Shown here in pieces: positions 12,401 through 24,400 of a stretch of DNA of 64,000 nucleotides. This DNA is from Rostratula benghalensis (taxonomy: Eukaryota; Chordata; Aves; Charadriiformes; Rostratulidae). Numbering within the stretch: the first letter of the stretch is position 1; each line of letters starts with the position of its first letter. A program made the position numbers and the translations under genes. Under the pieces are notes generated by a model. It ran no database searches, had not been told where the DNA came from, and saw only the letters and a list, made by a program, of their open reading frames with translations. The stretch is from assembly GCA_013399305.1 (NCBI GenBank), contig VXAI01000020.1, positions 5,836,607-5,900,606 of the forward strand. The letters run 5' to 3'.

Positions 12401-15400
12401 TTTTGGACATTCTGAGCTTAAGCAAGAAGGAATAACATGACATTCTGTCTTTAGAGTAAAGGTTTTATGCAGAGCGTACCCCAAGCTTAACGTGCCAGCA
12501 ACTGGACCTTCTTTTTCTCATTGCTATGGAGAAGTAGCTTTGATAATACACATGCTGTAGCAATACCTGCCTATTCCCCAATTGCCAGTTAGAGCAACAG
12601 AGCTGCTAGGATGAGGAGCAGCAGCAAGGGAAGAGGCTGGCTTAGTCATAAAGTGTTTGCATTCTTTGGGAGTCTTAGACGTGTTTTTGTCTCTGCTAAG
12701 TAGGCCGAGCAAAGTGCAGTGTCCCTTGAGCTTTCTGAATGCCTGCTGTAGTTGTGATGTGCCAAAAAGGCCAGGTTATGGATGGATGCAGCCTTGGAGA
12801 GTCTAAATTTAGTCTGCAGCCCCTCTGGTAATTTAGTTTTGACCACTGGAGAAGGAAAATATCCCTGAGCATCTCAAAGCAACACAATTCTCCTTGCTTT
12901 AGGTGAGTGTTAGTTTTGTCAGTTTTTGGTTTCCAGGTTTGGCTCCCTGCGAGGTTGTTAACCTGAATATAAAATTTATAATCCATGGGTTTTATTAAAG
13001 GTATAGTACATTGTCTTTAGGTGGGCATTAGACTTGAGAGCATTTAATTTGATACATGCGTGAAAAACAGAACATCTGAGTGGATCCTATGTAGTAGGAC
13101 CCCATGTGCAGCACCTATGGGCTTGGGAAACAGGAGTTTCAAATAAAAATTATTTGAAACTAGTTGTTTTTTAGGAGTCATGCTATTTTTGTAATGAATA
13201 CACAGTGGCTTCGTAAAGAATTCTGACTAAACAGCTTATAACTGAATTTTCTTTATTAAGGCTGGTTTTCATCTATGGGGAATACCAAGTGAACATCTTA
13301 CAAGGTTTTTCATGAGTGTTTGGCTGCTACATGAGAGTATATTCAAAATAAGAGTCGGGCAGGAGACTATAGAGGGCTTGTATATGAATTAAAAAGAAAC
13401 AACATAAAATATACAAGCTATACAAATTATGAGCAAGGAAGATGGAAATGGTAAATGTATATAGAAAGGAAAACGCATCCTGAAATGAGGTATAATTTCT
13501 GGCTAAGCTTATACTTGTGTGATCCTTTGAGGTTAAGGAGGTACAGAATCTTTCTCCCCTTCTGCATTTGAAAATTCTCAGTAGAATTGTAAACTTGCAA
13601 ATTGTCTGGCCTCCAGTGCATACAGACCTTCTGTCTTTCAGGATTTGTATGCAAGGATTAAGTGCCGGGTGTTTTGTTTCAGTTTTTCCCTTGCTTTTAA
13701 TAAATGCATGTATTATAAAGAGAGCATGTGGTTTGGCATTTTCAAATTTTAGGCTGTGATGCTGTCTCTGCAGATGCCCTGGGTGTTGCCACAGGGAGTC
13801 TTTCATATGGCGACTTCAGTAGTTAGTACTGTGTCTAAGTTGGTGTTCCTTCTGTGAAAATGCACAGTCCATTTTTACGTACATTTTGTTTGGTACTCCT
13901 CTGATCTCAGAGGAAGGCAGACAGTGTGACAAGAAAGCAGATGCTCTTTGTTTGACTTTTCATTGCCTTTCCAGCTCAGGATTTAGGGGAGAGCTCCTGT
14001 GGGCTTTTGTTCCTTGCAACTGGTGTGCTGTGCGGAGAGGAGCGTCATTCCCAGCTTGTGGAGGGTGTCCAAGGTGTTCTGCTTCCAGGGACAGTGTGGT
14101 GGGGCTCTGTGGTATGGGCATGACCACCAGGTTCACAAGGTGGTTGTTGTGCACCCAGCACCACCTCTTCTCTATGGCAGCAGGGAGAGGATGCCAGGTG
14201 CTCAGAGAGTCTCCTGCACACTGGAAAGATCTCTCTGAGCAGGGCTGAGGTGACTTGAGAAGGTACTGGCCAGATAAGAGAGATGGTGAGAAAGGCTTTT
14301 CCTCTGCATTTCATTTGTGTATTTCTATATACACATTCAAATGAGGGTGGGCTGTTCTGTTGCTTAACTGCATGGGCTTTGTTTTTTCATGTCTCAAAGT
14401 GTATTTTGCTCAAGTGTCTATATCTCTATATATAATGTGTATTACTAAAATCTGCCTTCTGGTACCTGAAGGGGACCCATGGGAGAAATGGGGAGGGACA
14501 CTTTGTCAGGGAATGTAGCAATAGGACTAAGGGGTATTTCGCTTAAACTGAAAGAGGGGAGATTTAGATTAGATGTCAGGAAGAAATTCTTTACTGTGAG
14601 GGTGGTGAGGCACTGGAACAGGTTGATTGGAGAAGCTGTGGATGCCCCATCCCTGGGAGAGTTCAACGCCAGGCTGGATGGGGCTTTGAGCAACCTGCTC
14701 TAGTGTCTCTGCCCAAGGGAGGGGGGTTGGAAGTTGATGATCTTTAAGGTCCTTTCCAACCCAAACCATTCTATGATTCTATTGTCCTCCTAGAGTAGAA
14801 CCACAGAACCATAGCATTTGGTACCAGCATGATTTCTGTACAGTGCTGTGTGCCTATGCCTGCAGAGCTGAAGCATGTTTCAACATTGGTGGTTTGGGTT
14901 TTTTTCCAGTTTGCAGCCTTGCAAGGCTGAGTCTCTAGAGCAACTTGGAAACATGATTAAAACATGGCTTGATCCCATTTGCACGCTGTAACCAAGCCAT
15001 GTTTCAAGGAACTGGCACGTTGTCCTGAGGTCATGCAACGCAGAACGCTTAGTGTCAATGACTCTCTAATGTCTTCCATATGATGTTTAGGATTAGAGGG
15101 ATACAGTGGATGTTAATGATTGGATTTAAGATTGTTTCCAAATTTCTGAGGTTCTACGATTCCAAAAATCATATCTGAGGAAGCTTGCAAAGCAGTGTCA
15201 CAAGATTTTCAGGCAATAACATGACATTTTTTTTTTTCAAATGTTATTCATTAAGAATTCAGGAGGAATTGAACTTAAACAAGGTTTTTGCTTTTTAAAA
15301 TTATGTAATTACAGCAGTCAGGTACTTGATCTCCCTCCTTTCGAAAGAGCTTGTTAGATTTTACATGCTATTTTTTTTAGGCGTGAAGGGTTATGCAGCT

Positions 15401-18400
15401 ATTTTAAGTTAAATGGGAACTGTGTTTTCTGAAATTGTTCTGATCATCCTGTTCAAAAATTAATGAATTCCAAAATAAATTATTGCTAAAAAATAAGTAT
15501 TAAAAACTGTTGTGTATAATTTATTAGCAATGTAATTTACATATTTAAGAAAACGAGATTACAAGTTAACACAGGGGAAACCTCTCTCCCATATGCATTA
15601 TTAAAAAGATCAGTGGATATTTTGGACTATGTCATACAAATATCTTACCTGCGTGGAATAGGACTTTCTGAAGATGTCATTTAGATGCAGGTATCTCAGT
15701 GAGCACCAGTCAGGTTGGTAGGAGGTCTGTAGTTCTGCACACTGTTTCCTGGGGCGGCAGCAGTGCTTTCAGAAGCTCCCATCTGCATGCAGGCACTCAC
15801 TCTGCCCTCATTGAGGCAGCTGTGCTCATGCAACTGTGTGCAGGAGTGCAGGGCTGCACTCTAATCTGCATCAATTTTAATTTTAAGTGCCCTCCCAAGG
15901 CTCTTGCTGGCAATGGTGAAACTCGGGACAGAGCTTCATTGATGCACAGCCTCATGAACACTTGCTCCTCTACAACTAGGCAGGCAGTAAATTGATGTGG
16001 GCTTGAATGTTCACCAGGAAATGGGCTGAAACCTCTTAAATTGGGTTGGCTTGTTCTTAATTGGAGAAATAGAATTGTGTTGACCTGTATTCTAGGTCAT
16101 ATGGAGAAGTGGCTGGAAATGGAAATAGAAATTTGAAGACTCCAATGTCATGCTTGACATGAATTGTGCTATTTCTTAAACATGCCTATATGTAACACAA
16201 CTTTATGCTCACAGACATGCCCAGTTTAAAAAAAAGCTTTCAGTGGCATAACAGAACACATATATTTGAAATCTAAATAAAAATCTGTACTATGGTATGT
16301 AAGTCAAAAACATCTTGACATCACTGCCACGGAAGCAATTCAAGGAAGTTTGGTGTAAAAGGCAAGTCCCAAGTGCTGCTGTTCTGTAAACAATTCCTGC
16401 TACCCTTTGAGGTTGTGTTTTGGCTGGTGGTTTGGGTTGGGGTTTTTTTACCCCTTTCCTATCAAAACTATTAGGTCACGCATGCTCCTTGCAAGTTACT
16501 GCCTTTTTTTTTTCTTAATTTCCCCTGTTGTTGTCCCAGCAACAGAAATACCAGGTGTGTGCTGTTTCCCTCCAGCGTTAGCAACCCATAGCTCTGCTGA
16601 ACTCAAGTGCTGATGACTAACACACAGACAAATCACCCTGTATTTTCCAAATGTGTGATCAGGTTGTTGCAGCCTTGGAGGGAGTGAATAGTTTGAAGGA
16701 AATTGTATCTCATTTGACTGGATGTTTGTTTTTAGACTATCTGAAAAATATTTCCTTAAAGCAAGCAAACAAAAAAAAAAATATACTCATTACAGAAAGA
16801 GATATGGTCAGCCTTTTTCTGAAATGGGATTTTTCAAAAATGAGTGTGTGAAAATGAAACTGAGGCCTGGTTAAAATCTTTCAACTTGAATTGCATGCCA
16901 TTTTAAAACAAAATACTTACTGAGCATTTATAGCAAATTTTTAGTGTAGCACTTGGGTCCAAACCACAGCAAAAGGAGCTCAGAATTAAAACAGCCCCAC
17001 ACACAGGCCCTGACTTTTCATGGGCTCTTTGTTGTTCCCTTTTTTGCTGGTGTGGTTTTATTTGACTCTCTGGGATCTTGCTTCCAAATACTGTAGGGAT
17101 GAACTGGGAGGATGGCATCCTCTGACATTTGATGTGAAGGCTTGACCTTACTCCTCCTGTAGTGGACAAATGTTAACTATACCTGAGCTTACATTAGAGT
17201 ATTTCTACTAAATACATTATTAGTATACTAAATATACTATAGATAAAGTTAGTTGACAAATGGCATTTTCATTTTCCTCTATAAATATATAAACTAAAAT
17301 GCAAGAAATACCAAGGATCCAATCATGCTCTCCAGCTGAAATCCAGGGGGTTTACCAAGCAGTAAAAACTTGTAGGAAAACTCATTTTCATTGCTATCTC
17401 CTTTAGTTTCCTTGTGCTTTGAATAGTCAGAAGCCAGGAGTACCTTTAATTATCAAGAAAATATTTCTTTGCTTTTTTGGATCCATCAACCTCCAGATGG
17501 AAGAGCAGAAAGGAAGAAAACTGAAAACCTGTAATGATACAGAGTGTGTGTGCTTCAGAGCAAACTAAGTTAGTATGGCCAGCCGAGGAGGGAAATGTAG
17601 AAGCAGGGAAATAAAAAGTATTTGGCAAAAGCTAGAACAACTTCATGTTTACAGCAAGGGGGGTGAGGGAAAGTTTATCTACAACTATGAAAATGCTGTA
17701 AAAATGTTGGATTTTGTAGATTGGCTAGAAACTTCTAGCTTTACCATTGCATGTGGGAAAACTCTTCAATTGTAATAGCTTTAAACAACCTTTTCAATAC
17801 CTGGTTTGTTCTTTTGTGTCTTATTTCTGCCCCAGCATCCTTTCCCCTCCTGGCAGCTGCCTGCCTGCCCAGTCCCATGGGTGCAAGTCCCCTCACTGGG
17901 CATTTGCCACCCACTCTGCCCTGGGCCTGCTGTGGGAAGCCCAGCAAACACCTGCAAGTTCTGTTGCTGCTGCTGGGCTCTTCCCACTCCCTAATCAGGC
18001 CAAAAGCAGTGGCTGCTGGGGCTGTAATCCAGCACAGCCCTGTTTGCAGGCTGGTTTTGGAGTCTGGCCTGGGAATATCTTCTGTAACTAATGGCTGCAT
18101 CAATATTCTAGATCACAACACGAATGGGATTTTAGCCAGTGATTCTAAAATGCTTGTTAGCTAATACAGGGGAAGAGGTTTTTAGCATTGATCCCTCTTC
18201 TGCAGTGCTATCAGCTGTAGTTTGCATCTCTCGTTTGAGTAGATCTCAAATTGTTTCTGTTTGTGTGTATGTGCATATTTATCCATATACAGGTTTTTTC
18301 GTAAAGACAGATTTATTGAGAGCCATTCTGGACAGGTTGCGTGTCTGCAACTCCTGCATAGATTTGTTAAGTTTTTAAGGGTTCAGGTGGATAGGGTTGG

Positions 18401-21400
18401 TGGGGTTTTTTTCCCCAGTATTCAGGGGCTTGTTTTTGGTTTTGTTTTGTTTTTGTTTTTTTAGGTAGTAAAACTTTAAATTATGAATGAATACCTATAT
18501 AATATTAAATATGTACTTAAGCTCAATGTTCAAAATCGGGTAGTCCCAGCTGAATGTAATGACATTTTTCACTTTTTCCTGTTGTAGGCAGGTGTCTGCC
18601 TTTTGGGAGTTAAGAGTGTTCTCTCTTTGTAGTTTACAAAGTTCAGTCCACGTTTGCATGTTGCCTCTGTACTTCAGGAAGCAGCATTTTAATGAATTGT
18701 GTTTGCCGATGTAATAAAATCCTCCTGTTGGGGAAACAGCCCAGCAGCCAGCTTCAGTGGTGTATCAGAGACCAGGTTCCTGCTGTCATGTGGATGCAGT
18801 CCAGAGTTTTCTGCCCTCGAGAGTCGTGCAGACGCAGGACCACCTCCTGGCTGGCAAAAGCACAGAAACAACTGCCAGCATGACGGGAAGGAAGCACAAG
18901 GAAATAGCCTAACTGGAGTCTTAAACCTAGGGAGACTCTCTCTAAAGGCATGCAGAAGGAATTTGCATTACCAGCAGAAGGAGAAAATCTCATGTGAACA
19001 CTTTGGGTTTCTAGTTTTCTAAAAGGATCTAGATGAAAGGTTGCGCAGTGCATTTTCAAGGCCTCCAGGCGAATGCTTAGATATCAGAGTAAAGCTTATA
19101 ATTGGAGGAGGGGAGGATGAAAGGACAGAGTTAGGAACCAATTCAATTTATAACATGAAGTGATTGCATAATAATCCTTTTTACATGAAATTTAATAGTA
19201 ATAAATGTAGTCGAGCCATAAATTATCTGTATATCCATGCTTTTAATTGTAATGTCATTTTTCTGTGGCCGGGTATTTGCCAGTTCTCTTGCTAAGAATG
19301 AGTTTTGAATAACTAATTGTGTTTATATAGCTTTCTATAAGAAGATGCAAATTTGTCATCTGATGTTTGTAACTTGCCAGAAGGCTCCTTTTCCTTTAGG
19401 GAATATTTTACTTTGATTCTTAATCATATCAAAACCATTGCAAACAGATAAGCACGAGGTGTCCTTGGAAAATCAGATTATTTTTTTTCTAACAGTTTTC
19501 ACCCATGAAGCTAGGCAGCGTAGAGAGAATTTTTTCTAAAATGGCAGTGGTTTTGAGCACTAAAGCTTGATCTTGCTAAAGGCCCTTAGCAAAACTCATA
19601 TCAGTATTTTGGGAAACTTTTCTGGACTCCACTCTTAAATTCTGCTTCTTTTTTGGGGAAATTATGAGCTCTGTAACCCTTCATATGATTGAGTGGATAC
19701 AGAATGAGAACTATCTCGTGTATAAAATGGGTCCTGTCAAAATACACTCATGCCCATGGAGAATATGTCTGAAAGTTTTTTTTGGTTTTTTTTTTTTTGT
19801 TGCCCCTCCTGTAAAACTAGGCAAGCCAGGTGTCTGCTTCATTAATTTGGTTTCTGTATGAGCACTCAGCAAAATTATTTTTTGGTAGAAGTCATTGTCG
19901 TTGAGCTGTTAGGTGTGATCTGGACACGTACTTGTCAAAACTGATCTGTATTAAATGCACAAAAGTCCTTTTTGTGGAAGTGAAATTGAACTTTGTCAGG
20001 AGAAATCAGGTGATTGCTTCCCTGCCCTGTGTGTTCAAGCTCAGGGGGTGCAGATTCTACAGCCCTTTGCCCTAGAAATAGTCTTTGTTGAGTGAATCTC
20101 TGCTGAGTGTAGAGCATTTTGTAGAAAACTCCCTTCTGAAGAAGAACTGAAATTGGTTTTCCTGTGATTTTCTCAGTCATTTTCAGCCTTAATTTCTGAA
20201 TGTTTGAGCATGTCACCAGTACAGACTTACTTTGCAAATGACAATGACATGATGATGATGGAGGAGGAAGCTCTGGGCTTACAGGAAAGCAGCCTGTCAG
20301 TGTACTCAGTACGCTTATGTTTTTTCTTCCCCTTATGTTTGCAGCTCTTTGTTGGATTAGTTATATACACAGGAGCACAGAACCCCCTACCTCCTAATAT
20401 GTAAGTTCAGGTTACCCTCCAAGGTGAGCTTAGAAACTTAGTTTTGAGTGATAACTAAAGCTGGCAGCCCAGCTTTTGATACCTATGGGTGGACTGTGCT
20501 AAAGTCTGCTTATTTAAATGCTTTTCTCAGGAGGTGAAAGCTAGTAAAGATGTTTGTTTTAGAGGGATGGAAACTGGCTATTATGTTTTAACGATCTGGA
20601 GCTTTACAATTATCTTTTAAATCTTGGTTTGATATAACTTCAAATGTTTGCTTTGGACTTGGCATTTGGCTGCAAGTGCCAGCAGAAAGAGTTTGGCTTG
20701 GTTGAATTCAGGGGGCTGTGAGGATTGAGGGAGCTTATTAAGAGATTTCCATTTTGACTGTGATCTTCCCGCTGTATGGACAGTCCTGCTGTGTATAGGG
20801 ACTCCCAAGAATATCGGTTTTAAACTGAAGAAAGATTTACTTTGCATTAGTCATGGTGGTTCCTCAGAAGCTACACGGCAGGGCTTCATGCATCCAGACT
20901 GAATAGAAAAAGCCCACATTAATATGTCACACTGTTCAACATACATTAGACAAGTAGATCTTGGGTGCATAGTGTTAGGTTGAATCACAGCTGGGACGTA
21001 CTCAGCATGGTGGCTTTCTGCTAATGACATTAAACACCTTGTGGTCTTAGCTGGGTGCATCTGGATTAATGTCCGTGCATTCTCTTGTTCTAGGAGCAGC
21101 TTACTGCCAGTTCATGGACATGTTGTTCCCAGGGTGCATTAGCTTGAAGAAAGTAAAGTTTCAAGCAAAGCTGGAGCATGAATACATTCACAACTTCAAA
21201 CTTCTGCAAGCATCATTTAAAAGAATGAATGTGGATAAGGTAGGTGTTCCGTATTTTTATTTCAATCAGTGCGAGTCACAAAAGTTGTATAAATGGGGTG
21301 AGGTCAATAAACAGGGGAAATAAACTTCAAAATGCTTAAAGTCCTCTTTCAACTTTTGGACTGAGAACTGGAGCACAAATTGCACATGAAGATGTTCTTC

Positions 21401-24400
21401 TTGACCTTTCATTATCTGAAAAGGGTATTTAGGCATGAAGGAAGAATTTTGGCATGCACTGTTTCAGAACAAAGTGAAAATTGAGTCCATGTGTCTTGCT
21501 CAGGAATTGTGCAGACTGACTCATATCTTAATTTCAGAAACCCTTTTGATAAAAAACCATGTATTGGAAATTCCTTACTATCAGTGAACCTTAATTTTAG
21601 ATACAGTAAAATTACTGGTGACCTGAATTTCCAACCATGTAACTTGGAAATATAATGTTCTTGTAAATACTCTATGTTCCTTGCCTGAAATGGGGTTTAA
21701 GGAATTTTAAAAGTATTCAAGAGCTGGAATAATTTATCCAATTATTTGATAGGTTGGCCAGCACATGTCATCTTGTAAGGTTCAGAATGGAGGGCTCTCA
21801 GAAAATGGCTTGTTCAGTCATAAAGTACTGGTATATGCTTGAATGTGTGAGTTTGGGCTCACCTAGTATAAGTTACTCCGTTGATAACAATGAATAATGA
21901 AAGTTTTTCTTGTTTTACACAGCTGTATTACCTGTATATCCTTCTAAGGTTCTGCTCTGGCTTTTAGTGTTGCTGCCTTCTGAAACTTAAGCAGTCTTTA
22001 AGAGAGTCCTGTAAGACTTGTTTTAAAGCAGTGGAAAACCCTCATTATTTCCTGAAATGTGGATGTTTCAATGTACAGCATAACTTATTAGTGAAACACT
22101 GGAAAGCCTAACAAGGGTAACATTGTCAATTTTTCTGTAGGGAGCAAACTTGCTGTACTTTCTCAACACAGAATTAAGATACAGAAGGAACGAGCTGAAA
22201 GGACATGCAAAAGGTTACATTAATCCTTGTAGGAGTATTAGAGTGCTGCACAGTTGTCTTAATCTTGAAGAAGAAATTAAAATTGCAATGATTTAGATAC
22301 CCTTTTTCCAGCTCAAAATTGAATGCATTCAGGGAGGCATTAAGATCCATTTAACTTGGCCCTTTAATCAGCTGCATGAATTAAGTAAGGCAGGGAGCCT
22401 TCCTTCTGCAGCATTCCCTTCATAGTCCCTGTCTGACCACACCATCTGGGAAGCCTGAGCCTCCCGCAGAGCAATGCTGAACCCCATCCTCACACTGCCA
22501 CACTGGCCCAAGGCACCTTTTGGAGGCTTCATTTCCATGAAAAATTTTGCAGGGTAGAGATACAGAGATATCCTCATCACCCTTCTTCTGTTTTGCTAAA
22601 GCTTTGTAGGCGTTTTAGCACAACTGGTCTATGTATAGCAATATATGGAATGGAAAAAAATTATAAGGTTAAAACCTCAGGGTTAGTTCATATGATGAAC
22701 ATGTACTACTAAAATGTGGGTTGGTTTGAACTTTAGCATGTCTTGGAAAAGATGCTGGGTGGTTGTTTTTAAGTTCAAACAACTCCCGTCTGGATCTTTT
22801 GAAGAATTGTTCATTTTTAGTACGTCCATTAAAACCAGCAATCCCTAGTTGGTTGAATACAGTGTGCTACTCCCAGAGCAGTCTCGTTCATCATGGCTGT
22901 CACTGCAACAAGAAAGGAGTAAGTCTGTGGAAGAGGAGTTGTAAAGGCTAACACACCCCCACAGTATGGCCACTTCAAAGGCTGGGGCTTTGTTTTATTT
23001 GGGTTTTATTTCTTAAGAGCACTTCCAAATCTACCATAACTTTCCCTTCTTTAAGGAAGAAAACAATAGCAGAAATATATGCTGATATAATCAGTAAGGT
23101 GAGGTTTTTTCAAATAAGTGTATATATGTAATTTTTATATTTAAAAATAGCGATGATACACTATTGGAACCTTTATTCTACCTTTCAGGTAATTCCCGTG
23201 GAAAAACTGGTCAAAGGGCGTTTCCAAGACAACTTAGATTTCATCCAATGGTTTAAGAAGTTCTTTGATGCCAACTATGATGGGAAGGAGTATGATCCTG
23301 TGGAAGCTCGACAAGGCCAAGATGCTCTTCCCCCACCGGATCCTGGTGAACAAATCTTCAACCTGCCCAAAAAGTCTCACCATGCAAACTCTCCGACTGC
23401 AGGTATTTTGTGTCTTCAAGAATTCCATTTCTGCCTCTGAAGACAATTATAAACTGTGATCCATTTTACATAAATACTAATTAAAAATTGTTTCCTCGTG
23501 TGGGTGGGCCATTCTTTTTGCCTTGTCATAGGCTTAGCATCTGAGACAGCACAAGTTAGTTTCTTGTGCTGCCACTCTAGTTTGGCATGTCCAAAGTCTC
23601 CCCTACTGAACTTTTGATGTAAATGATGTGGATTTTAGTGATGTCTGATGGTGAGGACAAAGACATTTCAGCTTATTGTTGATGAAAGTGCTACATGTAA
23701 GTGTATTCAAGAGTATTACATGAAGTGTGTTTCTCTCGCACAGTCTCACAGGAAGCTGCTTGCACAGGCTGATGTATTTTTTACGGCAAGTGAAATGTTT
23801 CCAAATCTTAAGAGTTGACCAGAAGGAATAAATTGATTTGTGGCTTTATATATGCTTACTGTTCAGGTACTCTAGGCACCTTCAGTGAGCAGCACACAAG
23901 TATTGCTCTGTCTCAAAGACACCCCTGTCTCCTAACTGTATTTTGTATTTATACTTGGTTTTGCTAGGACAGAGTTAATCTTCTTCATAGGAGATTGTAT
24001 AGTGCTATGTTTTGGATTTGTGATGAAAATGGTGTTGATGACACAGATGTTTTAGTTATTGTTGAATGGTCTTTGCACCGCACCGAGGCTTTTTGTGTTT
24101 CTCGAAGTGCCTTGCTAGTGAGCAGGCTTGAGGGTACATAAGAAGTTGGAGAGGGGACACAGCCAGGACAGCTGACCCCAACTGACCAAAGGGATATTTC
24201 ATGCAACAAAGCTAGGATGAAGGAGGAGAAAGGGAGGGAGGTCTGAAGTTCTGGCATTTGTCTTCCCAAGTAACTGTTATGTAGGTGGAGCCCTACTTTT
24301 GTGGGGATGGCTGAACACCTACCTGCTGGTGGGAAGTAGTGAATTAATTCCTTGTCTTGCTTTGCTTGTGTCTGTGGCTTTGGCTTTACTTCTTAAGCTG

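Larger units (their letters stand above)
9429..21093 (+). other. MAPRE2 intron (about 11.7 kb)
   Basis: No coding exon seen. It contains a forward CR1 (14463-14783), inverted repeats at 13135-13161 and 14960-15004, a CA-type microsatellite at about 10822-10842, and a 15-bp tandem duplication (TGGTGTTCCTTTGGC) near 11941-11970. The remaining short ORFs lack protein-like features. Confidence 0.75.

Noticed and set aside
13327..13806. 159-codon minus-strand frame with hydrophobic stretches
   Set aside because: AT-rich intronic sequence, no recognisable motif, no Kozak or splice context; likely chance.
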